Origin: Coprinus comatus
Lineage: Eukaryota; Basidiomycota; Agaricomycetes; Agaricales; Agaricaceae
Assembly: GCA_034638255.1 (NCBI GenBank)
Contig: JAWPGT010000001.1
Location: 1,364,001 to 1,428,000 of the forward strand
Reading direction: 5' to 3'
DNA length: 64,000 bases
The translations under genes and the position numbers were made by a program. How positions within the stretch are numbered: the stretch's first letter is position 1; every line of letters starts with the position of its first letter. Shown one piece after another: positions 45,386 through 57,325 of this stretch. Below the pieces are notes generated by a model. It made no database searches. It was not told the origin of the DNA and was given only the letters and a program-made list of their open reading frames with translations.

Positions 45386-47459
45386 ATGGGTCACGGAAAT
45401 TCAAACAAGCTCTATATCACCCACGAAGAACACACGGGCAAGTTTGGCTCACATTCATCCTCCACCGGTTTCAAAGCGTTAGTTTATACCGTGTTTCACG
45501 TTGACAGTTACTCATGCATTCTATTTAGAAAGCAGGAGGCTCCCCATCCAGGAGCAACAACACCATTTGACTGCTGTGCTCTCTCTTTTCAACCGTTCAA
45601 TCACCCAGTCTGTGCAAGAAGTGCAGACGGAACAGGAACAGTATTCGACCTCGTCAATATCATTCCATGGTTAAAGTCTGTCCCTCTTACACAACCGGAA
45701 TAAGGATTCTCTCTGACACAATTGGAACACAGACAACATGATAATACTCACCCATTTACAAAAGAACCTCTTGCACCAACAGATCTTATAACCCTCCATT
45801 ATTCCCGAAAAGAAGCTACAGGAGAGATTCATGACCCAATTTCGTTTAAGCCGTTCAGTGAACATTCACATATTGTGGCGGTTGCTGTTACTGGCAACGT
45901 TTATCTTGCTGAGAGCGTAAAGGGAAACAGAGATCTATTGGCGGATATTCCTATCAAAAGGTAGTTGTCCGTCATTATGGTTTTTATATAAATTCATTAA
46001 CTCAGCACGTTTCAAAAGGTCGGACATTATAACCCTGCAAAACCCTCACGGAATGCCTTCCGTGTCTGTCAATACACTTGTTACAGGAACAAAGACGACA
46101 GAGGTGGCGAAGAACTCTGAAAAGTCAGCATCAACATCCAAAGAAGCTAAAGCCGTAACGAAACCGGCACCAGCAGGACCTGTTGCAGCAGTCAAAAAAG
46201 CAGCTGAACCATGTATGCTCTCCACTAGTATTTAGCCATACCCTCCTGACCAGCGATCTTATAGGGAACATCTCACCATATTCTAGTGGCCTTCCTGGTG
46301 CAGCACTGACATCAACGTCTGTAGACCCTCAAACACAGAGTGCAAGACTATTATGGGATGAAGAAGAGCTAATGTTTGAAGAGTTTGCAAGTCCAAGTGG
46401 GAAGAAGAAGGGGAAAGACAAGGATGTTGGAAAGCGGAGAGCATATGTACGAGTTGTCACATCGCTTGGTGGAAGTTTGAATTTGGAACTGTACTGCGAA
46501 AAGGTGCGTCTTTGATTTATTCGAAAGTGACCAAGTGATACCGAGGCGTAAAAACAGGCTCCAAAAACTTGTTATAATTTCTTGATGCTGGCAAAGGCGG
46601 GCAAATATGATAATTGTCTGTTCCATCGACTAGTACCCGGATTCATGGTATGATTTATCGTTTGGAATGAACTGCTAGAGACTCACCCCCCATCTTCTGA
46701 AGGTCCAAACTGGAGACCCAACAGGTACAGGAGCAGGTGGACAATCGCATTGGGGTCAACCTTTCAGGGACGAATACGATCTTAAAGGTTCAGCAACGCA
46801 CGATAGTCGAGGTGTACTTGCGATGGCAAACAAAGGACCTGGAACCAACGGGTCAGTTTAATTCTCTTATTTTACATTTCAATTTACCGATGAAAGCATT
46901 TGTTCATAATCTAGATCACAATGGTATCTTACCTTCAGACCAACATCGCATCTGGACAAGAAACATACTGTGTTCGGTAAACTTGTGGGTGGAGAAGATG
47001 TCCTTGATACACTGGAAAAATTGCCAATCAAGCCTGGAACTGAACGACCTGCAAAACCAGTAAGGATCACACAAGTTGTCATGTACGTTTTCCTTCTTTC
47101 CATTCATGAAAGTTGGTTAACCTTATTATATTTGAATCAGATACCAAGACCCTTTCGAAGAATACAAAAAGCGACATGCAAAGAAGCTTGCAAGGCAAGC
47201 TTTACAAGCAAACAGTGGTCAACAAAAAGATGATAAACCAAAAGACGATATCAACTGGTTCGGGATCAAAGTAGGCTCCAGCAGTGCTGTTGTTGGGGCT
47301 GATGATACAAGTTCAGGAGGCGTTGGGAAATACTTGAATTTGAACAACGCCAGCAATTCCCTCAAGAGACCACAAGCTGCTGTCAATAGCATATTTGCGT
47401 CTGAAGAAGATGCAAAGAAGAAAAGAAAGCTTGGATTTGGTGATTTCTCGAATTGGTAG
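45386..47459 (+). CDS. CYP8: U-box cyclophilin, PPIL2/Cyp8 type
   Basis: The start [20 protein letters not shown] is chosen by alignment to the MGKxxxxxMYIT start of PPIL2, not the longer upstream frame. The modified U-box follows ([41 protein letters not shown]) and then [18 protein letters not shown]. After a Lys/Ala-rich linker comes the cyclophilin domain: [72 protein letters not shown] and [26 protein letters not shown] replaces the usual SQFFIT. The C-terminus has a basic [14 protein letters not shown] tail. PPIL2 proteins are nuclear and spliceosome-associated. About 560 residues, stop TAG at 47457-47459. Convergent with VPS20, 84 bp apart. Confidence 0.93.
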
Positions 47460-47543
47460 CCTGCACGAATGGTTCCATAGATACCCTCTCATATAAATGT
47501 ACAGTAAACAATATAATAAGATGAAGATGGAGAGGATGGTCGA

Positions 47544-48425
47544 TTAAACCGCAATCGCAACTTTCTGACGTTCTGGCTCACGTTTCGCTTCGACTGCTAC
47601 AAGTATTTTTAAGTGAGTGAGTAGGAATTCCAGAAAACATATACATACCTTCTGGCGTCTTGGATCTGGGTTCCGTTGTTGGTGCGTCTGGGAGAATAAC
47701 TAAGGGAACTTGCTCGCCCATCTCAGCGTCCAACTGCAACTGCCTCAGTTCCTCCTGCACAGCATCTTCTTCGTCTAACGACAGGTTATTTGCTAACATT
47801 TCGCCAATTTCCTATTATCAAAAACATGAGTAAAACTAAAGGATATGGAATATAAAGAGCGTACTCGTTGATACTCTCTTGCTTCCTGTGTCTCTTCCAA
47901 CAACTTCTCCACAGACTCTAAATTCATCTCTTTATGTAGCTCCTTCAACACCTCATTGCCTTGCTTGAGTCCATGTAGCACAGAAACTTCAACCAATGAG
48001 AATTCGATAGTTGACACCTAAGCCACGACATCATTGGTACTTCTACAACATCATATATCAAAGAGATGACGTACCAACTGCGCAAGGTTCTCTAACTGCT
48101 TGTCCGTCTTTAACATTAGACCTTCTTGATACTTCTTTCTCCGTAGAGCAATAATTGCCCTCTCTTTCTCGCCACCTGCAAGATGTGCTTTAGCTATCGC
48201 ATGTTCACGGTCGAGTATTACTTGAATCTATAACTCGGTGAGGATATAACAAGGGTATGCGAGAAAGCGCTGACCTTTTTCTGGTATTGTCGGAGCTTAT
48301 CCCTTTGTAGCTTCAATCTTTATATGGCGTAAGCGTCAGTCTCTAGAGCAACTAATGAAAGGAACTTGCTCGAGTATGGCTTTGTCTTGTGCAGTGACCT
48401 TTGGTACAGACGGTTTTCCGCCCAT
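47544..48425 (-). CDS. VPS20: ESCRT-III subunit Vps20 (CHMP6-like, Snf7 family)
   Basis: A five-exon gene of about 210 codons. MGGKPSVPKVTAQDKAILEQ carries Gly2 for N-myristoylation, as in Vps20, which starts ESCRT-III assembly on endosomes by linking ESCRT-II to Snf7. Coiled-coil helices follow: KLQRDKLRQYQKKIQVILDR, RAIIALRRKKYQEGLMLKTD and KQLENLAQLVSTIEFSLVEV. VLHGLKQGNEVLKELHKEMN and the acidic LDEEDAVQEELRQLQLDAEM give the Snf7-family acidic C-terminal half. PTTEPRSKTPE precedes the last exon, which ends PERQKVAIAV. The myristoylation glycine and helix-1/2 sequence favour Vps20 over Snf7. Divergent from PTC6. Confidence 0.92.
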
Positions 48426-48778
48426 ATGGAATTAAGATAGGAGGTTGAGTGGTAAAAATGGTATATCAAGTGTTATGAGATTGAATTAGTCAACGGTTCA
48501 TGTATAGTTGGTCAGTGGTGAAGGCAGACGATTAGGCCCTGGAATAATAATATTGATGGCGGGGCAGAATGTGGAGAGACCACTTGACTTGGGCTCAGTC
48601 AGCTGAGACTACGGTACTCTGAACACTGCAAGAGCTAAGATATCCACCTAAAAGTGAGTTGACGTAGCGGAGTGAGCTAAGCGACCTGTAATTTATAATT
48701 GACATTTATCAATCTTCCTCTTCTCACACCACATCCAGTCAGGAATTGGGGATGCTCTTGGACGTTGATCTCCAGTGA
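48426..48778. other. Bidirectional promoter region, VPS20 / PTC6
   Basis: A 353 bp interval between divergent start codons. It includes short pyrimidine-rich stretches next to the PTC6 start (CTTCCTCTTCTC at about 48713) and no recognisable gene or RNA. Confidence 0.5.
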
Positions 48779-50540
48779 ATGGCTCATCGATTACTTCGTC
48801 CTGTCCGTGCTCTTCCAATCATCTCTCTCGACGCCGCTGTTCGCAACTATCACGACTACGTCCGTATTTCTTCTCCCAGTACGTTTTTTCTTATCTCTAT
48901 CGCTTTTGCCTGCTCTTTTCTTATACCCTAACTTTCCAAGATGGCGTTGTTCGTGTGCCGCTAGCTTCACCTAGAGTCATTGGTGTAGCATCTTCACGAG
49001 GGAATAGAGGGTAAAAGATCAATTCTCAAAACTATAAATTCAACACCACCTTACATTCCGTACCCAGTCATCAAGAAGATTTCTATGGTTTTGCAACACT
49101 CTCACTGAACCCAGAGGAACTGCGTCTGAGTGTCAAAAAGTTCTATGGAATTGACTGGGATCCTTCAGCGGTTAGCCCAGTACTTGCAAGACAGGCCGTC
49201 TTAGTTGGGATTTATGACGGGTGTGTGGTTACAGGAATCTCTTGTTTTGTACTTACCCATCGTTTATCGCTTCAGACATGGCGGGTCCGCGGTCTCACAA
49301 TATCTTCGTCAAGAACTCCATGGAATTTTCGAGTCAGTAGACAAATCACATATCCCAGAACTCTTTACATACATCAAAAACATTGGTGGTTATTTCAAGA
49401 GGTTCAGAGGAGGTGCACTAACGCCTTGGATAAATGGGACAGAAGGTACTCCGGAATTGGATTTGGAGGCAAGAGCAACACAAGCATTCTTTGAGGTACG
49501 TTACCCCTTAACGTTTATCACTTTTTCACAACCAATTTATGTTATTATTATTTTCTACTTTTTGACTCGACCAGATTGATAGAAACTTGGCAATAGACGA
49601 CACAGCAGATGTATGTGGTGCAACCGCCTCAGTCGCGATATTCCATTCTCTAGACGCGCCATCTACATCCTTTTTCTCTGCCGACCAATTGTCGCTTACC
49701 GTAGCACATTGTGGGTAAGTAACCTCCCTTTTCCTAAACATCCAATTTCAGTTCCCAAGTTTTAAAATACAGGGATACACGGGTACTGTTAAGTGCAGTA
49801 GATGGCGGAACAGTATTTCCAATGACGGAAAATCATCATGCTGATGCTCATGTCGAGAGCATTCGCTTACGCAGAATGATGGGTTCATCACTCATTACAG
49901 ACTCCTTCGGCGAATCCAGGTATGTATGGGTTGTCTAATTTTGGTCACTCCAGATTGCTAACTATAGTTGCTATAGGTGGATGGGAGCATTAGTGAATAC
50001 TAGATGGTAAGAAGCAACTATTAGTACACGTTGTGCGAAAATCAAACCCTAAAATTGAAACTGTACTCTTTTTCAGTCTTGGAGATCTGAGATACAAGAA
50101 GTTTGGTGTTACACCGGAACCCGAGGTCCGGTCAAAATTGCTCACAGGTAAGAGTATTTGCTCTCAACTGTTTTAGGAGGTACCAGAATAAATAAATAAA
50201 TTCACAGGGAATGAATGGGCCTCTGTAATATTTGTTTCCGATGGTGTTTCCTCTTTGGTATCCGACCAGGAAATCGTCGACTTGGCAAGAGGCGGGCGTG
50301 ATCCGAAAACCGCAGCTGAACGTATTCTGGCATTCTCAGAAGAATTAGGGGGAGAGGATAATGCTACAGCCCTAGTGGTACCTCTTAAAGGTTGGGGAAC
50401 AATACGAGGGCCTGATAAGACAAAAGAACTTCGAGAGTATCGTCGTAATCAAGCCGGTACGTCCTTTATCGTGCTTATTTATATTCTTTCACATTAAAAT
50501 CCATCAAACAGTTGGAAGTGAGCGACAAAGACGAATGTAG
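48779..50540 (+). CDS. PTC6: Mitochondrial PP2C-type protein phosphatase, Ptc6-like
   Basis: The ATG at 48779 gives MAHRLLRPVRALPIISLDAA, a typical mitochondrial presequence. Exons join as SSPNGVVRVPLASPRVIGVA, then SSRGNRGHQEDFYGFATLS, so GxxxNxED-type PP2C motif 1 is present as GNRGHQEDFY. DGHGG is rebuilt across an intron at about 49219 (GIYDG/HGGSAVSQYLR). Other metal-binding motifs are AHCGDTRVLLS, FVSDGVSSLV and GGEDNATALVV. The C-terminus is RRNQAVGSERQRRM, stop at 50538-50540. About 450 residues in eight or more exons. Yeast Ptc6 is a mitochondrial phosphatase linked to pyruvate dehydrogenase and mitophagy; the sequence supports location and class, the substrate is inferred. Convergent with the GGT gene, 116 bp apart. 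Confidence 0.88.
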
Positions 50541-50656
50541 ATGTGTGCACATAAACCCTATATATATATTTATAAGTAACTATTAGTAACTAGCTAACTA
50601 ACTAATGTGACAGTCTTGGGACAAAAATCTTTATCTTCTTTCATTTCTTGCAAATT

Positions 50657-53388
50657 TTAAATTTGTGCAACTGCATGACCATCTGCACGAAAATCAGATC
50701 CTGCTGCCCACACGAATTTACCGGACTGGTCTTGGAGTTTCTGAATGATTTGACCCCTACCCAACATCCCACGATGGAAACCCGATACAACACGAGCATC
50801 ATGGCCCATTGCTATAAGGAAGGAAGTATTCGTTCAGGATTTACTGGCACCTTTAGAAGTTAGAGGGACAAGTTATACTCTTACCTTTTAACTTCGCAAT
50901 TGTTTCCGGGGCAATGGTGTCTTCAAAATATATTTCACTATTTGCATCTCCTGCCTTTCCAGGATTTTTACCAGCATCGTTGTCAGGCATTCCTGGTGAA
51001 ATACAGAAGCGCGGAGCATCAAGAGCAGATTGGGCTGTGAATCCCCGGAGCATGTTCAAGAGAACCTGTACGTGACCTTGTGGCTTTTAAATAGTCAGAA
51101 TTTCCAACCACACATTGAATGCAAGACAGAAAGCATACCTGCATGAAACCACCCATTACACCATAACTCAAGAATAATTCATCCCCTCTGAGAGCCATTG
51201 CGGGAATGATTGTGTGGTAGGGTCGCTTGCCACCTTTCAGAGCATTGGGATGTTGTTCGTCGAGAATGAAACCATTGCCTCTGTTTTGTAAGGTGAAACC
51301 ACACCCTTTCGGAATCGCTATGAGGTGATGCTAATGTTTAGAAGGGCTAGAACAGAGAAGTATAAATGGTGAATAAATTACCTCCTGTGCCAAAACCTGT
51401 GTGTATGGTTAGTAGCCTCTCTTTCTCTTCAAAGGCTTTCATAATTCGTACCTGCGAAATTACTCTGTATGTAACTGCATGCATTCCCCCATTGATCAGA
51501 CACTATGATTCTCGGGATTCAGTGCCATACTTTCTTTGTGAATAAGTTCGATTTAATCCTCACCGGTGAAGTAGACTGTATCCGAGCTATTAACAGGGCT
51601 ACCCTACAAGTATTCAACTGTTAGAATCCATAGGATCGGTAAAGATTAATTGTGCAGCTAACGTGAATAATACGAGGATTGGTCTTCTCTGGGTCAAATA
51701 GTTTAGCACGTTTCGCAAGGTATTCCTAAGCCTCTGTGAGTATCATATCCTTTCTAAATCAATCTTAAATACATATACCTTGCTTAATAACTCCGTGACT
51801 GGAACATGTTCGACTTCAGGGTCAGTAACATACCACTGGCTATCTGCGGTAGTATGAATGTTACTGAAACGTAGATGTGATTCATGAATTTAGGATTAGT
51901 ACCTGCAAAAGCGAGCCTGGTGATAGAAAATCAGTCGAAAATCAAGGATATTAGTACCTTGTCAGGCCTACCGGAGGGCCTCTATTAGGGCGTGCAGGTA
52001 CTCTGGAGAGTTGTGTTCAAGTTCCAATAGTGGCTTGATCAAACCTTGTTCTTGGAATTGTTCTAAAATACCAAGAGCAAGGAGGGCGGTGATACCTGTC
52101 AAACCATCTTTAACATCCAACGGTAATTCCAATAATAAAAGATTATAACCTTGCCCATTAGGAGGACACTGCAGATCCGAGTTAGCCGACATATTCAGGT
52201 TCTACGACATTATCCTCACCTCATATACTGTAACCTCATTTGCGTAGGTATATTTGACCGGGTCAACAAAAGTTGATGTATGCTCCGCCAGATCGTCCAA
52301 TTCCATGACACCTCCTTGACTTTGAACTATATCAACAAGGGCCTGTGCAATCCTACCTTTATAAAAGCCGTCCTTGCCCTTTTCTCCAAGTTCACGGAAG
52401 GTCTGGCCCAAGTTTGGAAGCTTTATGATTTCTCCTGCACGGGGAGCCCTACCGTTGAGGAGCATTTCGTTTGCGTAAGGAGATGCATCCTTGATTAGGT
52501 TCTAGATTGGCAATTGGAATGAGTGTTCACAAATATTGTAATGAAACGAGGAGACTTTACTTCTGACGCTTTCCACTGTAGGACTTATATCAAAATACGC
52601 GTATAACCAAATTATTTTTGAACGTACTGATGCAGCATTGATTTCGGATACAGGTACACTGACATTTCATGCTCATAAGTCATGATTCAAAAAACGTGAA
52701 CTTATCCATATTTACCCCTCTTCAGCCAAGCGAATAGCAGGTTCAAGGACTTCCAAAAGTGACAACTTTCCACTTCCCAATTCACTAACAGTATCAGCCC
52801 AAGCAGCAGCAGCCCCTGTGCAGATATTAGTAATATAGTTTCACTGCTTAATTGGAAACAGACCTGGAACTGTGACACTGTTTAAGTCCGTTAATGGTAT
52901 CCTATTTCCGCTGACCCCGCGATTTCGCATGTAATCAATGCTCAATTTCTTGGGAGCCCGGCCGGATCCATTTAAGGCTTTGACTTGTTTAGTCTTTGCG
53001 TCATAGAAAAGGCAGAATGCATCGCTACAGGTAGAGAATAATTCAGAATATAGAATAACGATTTAGTTTTCAAGATACAGCCCACCCTCCAATTCCACAG
53101 CAACTTGGCTCAGTTACGTTGAGTGCCGCAGAGGTCGCAACAGCTGCGTCCGCTAGTTGATCATACAGGGGTATATCAGTATTTACTACCCCGCATGATT
53201 AGATGAAGTATTTTACCAGCATTTCCTCCTTTTCTAAGGATCTCCAAGCCTGCTTCAGCAGCCAGAGGCTGAGAGCAGGATACAACACCCTTTGTACCAT
53301 ACACGACTGATCGACGACTAGGATATCGTTGAAAGACGAGGTCGGGATGGTTAACATTGTCCCAATCAATCTTGATGCTAGAGGACAT
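50657..53388 (-). CDS. Gamma-glutamyltransferase family protein (glutathione hydrolase)
   Basis: An Ntn-hydrolase that self-cleaves before a catalytic threonine and transfers or hydrolyses gamma-glutamyl groups. The first ATG (53386-53388) gives [20 protein letters not shown] with no signal peptide, so unlike the secreted or membrane-bound type it appears cytosolic. [20 protein letters not shown], then [12 protein letters not shown], is the large-subunit signature; [20 protein letters not shown] and [15 protein letters not shown] follow. The active-site region is [12 protein letters not shown], interrupted by an intron, then [40 protein letters not shown] and [18 protein letters not shown] form the small subunit, ending [14 protein letters not shown]. 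About 580 residues with more than ten introns. It resembles the single-chain bacterial-like GGT group of fungi. Confidence 0.9.
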
Positions 53389-53623
53389 GTCTGTAATGCA
53401 CAATGGGATGAGGTGTTCGCTTGTGTGTTTAGAAGGATCTGTCGCTTATATACGGCAAAATACCCCGCACGGAATGGATGTCCGTCCGGCACATGGTGTA
53501 GTGTTATATTCCCATTGTCAGATGTGGGTGAGAAGACTGATGTTAGGGAGATAAGATTAGATTCGGTGCCTTCCCGAAATGGCCAGTATATAAACCACGG
53601 CTGATTTCTGCCGATCCACAACG

Positions 53624-54154
53624 ATGTCGCTCGCTATACAACTTCAAGCTGCCACTGCTGATTTTCAGAAGCTACAGGCGGATATGTCCAAGGTCGTCGA
53701 GGCGCGGCAACGACTGGATGCCCAGCTTTCAGAAAATGAACTCGTGAAAAAGGCGCGCTAATTGCGGATTATCGTTTTTACTGTATAATTAACACTCATC
53801 CCAGGAATTTGCGAGTCTTACCCCTGAAAACACCGTGTATAAACAGATTGGTCCAGTCCTCGTCAAGCAGGACGTCTCCGAGGCAAGAACCAATGTCAAC
53901 ACTCGCCTCGACTTCATTAAGAGCGAAATGTGAGTTCCATCATCGCAAAAAAGTTATTGCTAATATGTCACCAGCAAACGTGTTGAAACTCAGCTAAAGG
54001 AAAACGAATCAAAGCAAGAAGCAAAGAAACAGGAGGTAAGTAGGCGCATGTATAGTACTGCTGTTGATATTAAGTCTAAAAAAAACATAGCTTGTGGAAA
54101 TCCAAACTGCCATCCAACAGCAAGCGGCCCAGCAATCCCCACAAGAAAATCCCT
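53624..54154 (+). CDS. YKE2: Prefoldin subunit 6
   Basis: Four exons encode about 120 residues. Prefoldin is a hexameric cytosolic chaperone that hands nascent actin and tubulin to the TRiC/CCT chaperonin. MSLAIQLQAATADFQKLQAD starts the first coiled-coil helix (DMSKVVEARQRLDAQLSENE). The beta-hairpin exon reads EFASLTPENTVYKQIGPVLV and KQDVSEARTNVNTRLDFIKS, followed by the second coiled coil (KRVETQLKENESKQEAKKQE) and LVEIQTAIQQQAAQQSPQEN. The VYKxxGPVLVKQ hairpin is diagnostic of subunit 6. Stop TAA at 54152-54154, only 33 bp from the convergent uS17m stop. Confidence 0.93.
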
Positions 54155-54187
54155 AACCACCCACCCATCCTTCGTCCAATCTGACGA

Positions 54188-54716
54188 TCACAAAACTACT
54201 GAACGCCACTGCTCGGGGTGTTTCAAGAGATCGTTGTGTAATGATATATCGTTACGAAGTGGAAAGGAGTGTTTGTATAATGCAAGTATCAAGCGAGTGT
54301 GTGCTGTACTCGATGCGCTAGCAGTCGCAGTTTCTTCGACAAGCCGTGCCCGTGCCAATTCACGCTCTGTAAGAGGGCTCTTGAGAACTTGCTTCAGTGT
54401 GAACCGTTTCCTGGCAGAGACCGGGGGACAGTTGCGGATAGTAACAATGTCGTCTTGCCGTAGTTCTATTTGTCTTCAGAATCTGTTCCTCTGACTAGAA
54501 GCTTTCACATACGGTTTGTTGCATCGTGTACCAGATATTTCTTGCTACGTTCAACACGCTGCTCTGAGTTCAGCACCTTGGCGGTGACGCGAAGAGTCTA
54601 TAGTTGCACACCTTGCCAGTGATTTTGTGAAAGATCCATCGCGAAACTGTGACGGTTGCGGTTTTGTCCATGAATCCTGCTTTTGTAACAACTCCTTGAA
54701 AAGTCATGGGCGGCAT
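54188..54716 (-). CDS. MRPS17: Mitochondrial small ribosomal subunit protein uS17m (Mrps17)
   Basis: Three exons, none long enough to stand out as a large open frame. The ATG at 54714-54716 gives MPPMTFQGVVTKAGFMDKTA and TVTVSRWIFHKITGK; a short intron with acceptor AACTCAGAG gives QRVERSKKYLVHDATN; after a second intron the frame reads LRQDDIVTIRNCPPVSARKR, then FTLKQVLKSPLTERELARAR. KTATVTV, KKYLVHD and DDIVxIRNCxPxSxxKRF are the hallmark uS17 segments. The rest, up to TGA at 54188-54190, is about 50 residues of C-terminal extension. Introns preserve frame and conservation, so I am confident. Convergent with prefoldin 6 and divergent from WRAP73. Confidence 0.88.
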
Positions 54717-55015
54717 GATTGATAGGAAGTAATAGAGTCAAGCGCGTATGTTGCGTCAACCTCGAAATTTCGGAGTGTGAGAAGTTTGGCGTATTATGTA
54801 AGCATTATGTACCAAAATATTTAAAACAATGACATTTAAAAATTAATTCTCATACTCTACAAGTAATATTTCAGAGCCTGAATATTACTTGCAATGCGGA
54901 TGTAGTTTTAATGCTATGATTGTGGTGTCTGCATGGTAGAGCAGAAATTTGGGGCCAGCCTTTTAAGGCAATGTGTAAACATGTTAAGGTCGGACTCTGT
55001 AATTGGTCTGTTGAG
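54717..55015. promoter_or_regulatory. Bidirectional promoter, uS17m / WRAP73
   Basis: The 299 bp between two divergent start codons. It is A/T-rich in the middle (about 54800-54880), with no further gene visible. Confidence 0.5.
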
Positions 55016-56992
55016 ATGGACTTCACTGAGATCTACAGACAGTCGTCTTCGCTCGTCGCGTTCAGTCCAGGAGGTCACTTCATCCTAACTGCTGTCCAGG
55101 ATAGAGTTATCGTCAGACGAACTGATACCTTTCAAATCACACGCACTTGGCTCGTGGATTCATCGCCGTCGCAAACAAATCTCCTTCTGTCCAATAAACA
55201 GAGCACCAAACAAAAAACATCTCAAACTTCCGTTAGCCCTTCCAATGACAGCTGGATAACCCACTGTGAATGGTCTTGTGATTCAGAATATGTCATCGCA
55301 GTCTTTGCTAAACGAGGCGTTGTACATCTTCTCAAACTGCGAGACGAGGATTGGAATGGTCGTATTGAAGCGGGTGCTGAAGGTAAATCTTACTGACTAC
55401 AGGTATACACTATCCATTGACGCGTCCTTGTAGGCCTTGTGAAAGCGGAATGGGCTCCAGATGGGCGAACTGTCCTATGTTTCTCGGAGTGGGGTGTATG
55501 TTATTCACCGCCTTGAATGTAATCAAGTCTCTCACAGTTCTAGTTGAGGGTCACCCTGTGGTCCCTTGTGACAGGAGCAGCGACCTATATGCAGTTTCCG
55601 ATTCATCCTGACAGAGGTGTGTCAAACGTCTTTCTTCCACCTTGAAAGACTCTGATCTCTTAGTTAGGTTATGCTTTTCGCGCTGATGGAAGATATTTCA
55701 TCCTTGGAGAGCGGCACAAGTCGAAAGACACTCTTGGTGTATATGACGCTCTGGAATCGTATAAACTTGTGCGGGTAGGTGCCCATTCTGAAGGTTGTGC
55801 CATTTTGTTCTTAAAAGCTTGCAGCATTTCCCCTTACCCACCTCTTCTTTGGCCTCGTTCTCCATATCTCCGACTGGGAACCATATTGCCGTCTGGGAAG
55901 GACCTCTTGAGGTATCTATTGCTTATCCTCTGGTAAAGATTCCTTGCTAAACGTGCTAATTAGTACAAACTACATATATTGACCCTGACCGGTAATCTTC
56001 TGGCCACATTTACCCCGGAATCCGATCCAGGTTATGGGATCCGTGCCGTTACTTGGCACCCGAATGGCATGTTTATCGCCGTCGGAGGCTGGGATGACCG
56101 GGTAGGTCTGCATAGAAACTGCATCACACCGATATTCAAATTATTATTTCAGATTTACATTCTTGATAGTCTCAGCTGGTCTGCCGTGGCAATACTGAGC
56201 ATTTCCTCCCGCATACCTAACAACGTAGTGAGTGTAATTATATATCCGTGGATTTTGTAGCTGTGTACTGAATCAGATTTTCCTGTTAGCAAGTTTGGCG
56301 GGAACCGTCGAAATGGATGGAAGCAACAGAAGGCCGTGGCTTTCTATCTTGTAGGACTTTCGTTAACAATTCAGCATTATAACTTAATTGACCTGAATCC
56401 ATAGATGAACAACATCAAGGTACCCAAATACTTCCCTTCGTACGCACCGACAAAACAAAACCCCATCCAAAAAGTGGCGTTGTCCAACTAGATTGGAATA
56501 CGACAGGCGATTTACTTTTAGCCCGCTTTGGTAAGAGATTATGATATGAAGAAAAAGTTCAACTCTTAACTCCGTCCGCTACAGAAAATGTTCCTACGGT
56601 TGTTCACATCTTCGATTTCCCTTCCCCAAAGCAAGAGTTTGTGCCTCGACTGAGGAGTGTATTACTCCACACAGAATTGGTTCTTAACGCTCGGTGGAAT
56701 CCTGTTCGGCGAGGAAGCCTAGTTCTCTGCTGTGGTACTCAGAGTATCTACACGTGGAGCGATGAGTGGGTGAATGAGACTGGGGAAGAAGAGGAAATGG
56801 CAGAATGTATCGGTGTTCCAGCACGTAAGTGATATGTCAACCAATGTTATGGACTATTTTTAAGATTGTATGACAGGCAAATTCGAAACCCATGATGTAA
56901 AATGGGCACCTGATGGGAAAGGCTTCGTTCTCGTTGACAGGGATCAATTCTGCTGTGCATTTGAGGTTGAAGACGAAGACGACACTTCCTAA
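55016..56992 (+). CDS. WRAP73: WD-repeat protein WRAP73 (WDR8) homologue
   Basis: The start MDFTEIYRQSSSLVAFSPGG aligns with the MxFTExxxxSxxLxxFSPxG start of WRAP73. WD-type beta-propeller blades follow: DSWITHCEWSCDSEYVIAVF, GLVKAEWAPDGRTVLCFSEW, GYAFRADGRYFILGERHKSK, SISPTGNHIAVWEGPLEYK, GIRAVTWHPNGMFIAVGGWD and LNARWNPVRRGSLVLCCGTQ, ending DVKWAPDGKGFVLVDRDQF. About 500 residues in ten or so exons, stop TAA at 56990-56992. Animal WRAP73 forms a complex with SSX2IP at centrosomes and S. pombe Wdr8 works at spindle pole bodies with Msd1; the same role is inferred here. Confidence 0.88.
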
Positions 56993-57325
56993 CAATGCAG
57001 ATATCTCCTTATACCTCACAAGAAAACTCGTATCTTTCTCCCTGCTTATATTCAACCCGTTCCAAATGTTATACTAATGTAAAATATACTAAGAGCCCAT
57101 ATACCCATGATTATAATCATATGTTCAGACAAGCCCCGCGTCGCTCATCAAGATCTCCTAATTTGTATACACTTCGGCTTCGTTTGATAATCCCCGAGGT
57201 AGAAGTAAGTCATGATTGGGGTAATCTGGTAATAAGTCCCTGCATCAATTTCATCGTCCATGTGAACAGGTCTTGCCACTCCATCGATCTCATTCAAGCC
57301 AAAACCCCACTGTTTGAGCAAAATT
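56993..57325. other. Intergenic: WRAP73 3' end and epoxide hydrolase 1 promoter
   Basis: About 333 bp, A/T-rich at first. A TATA-like TATACACTTCGG stretch near 57166 may belong to the hydrolase promoter. No other feature is seen. Confidence 0.45.

Noticed and set aside
54048..54494. 148-codon plus-strand open frame
   Set aside because: It overlaps the last prefoldin 6 exon in another frame and is antisense to uS17m, which has clear conserved ribosomal-protein motifs.
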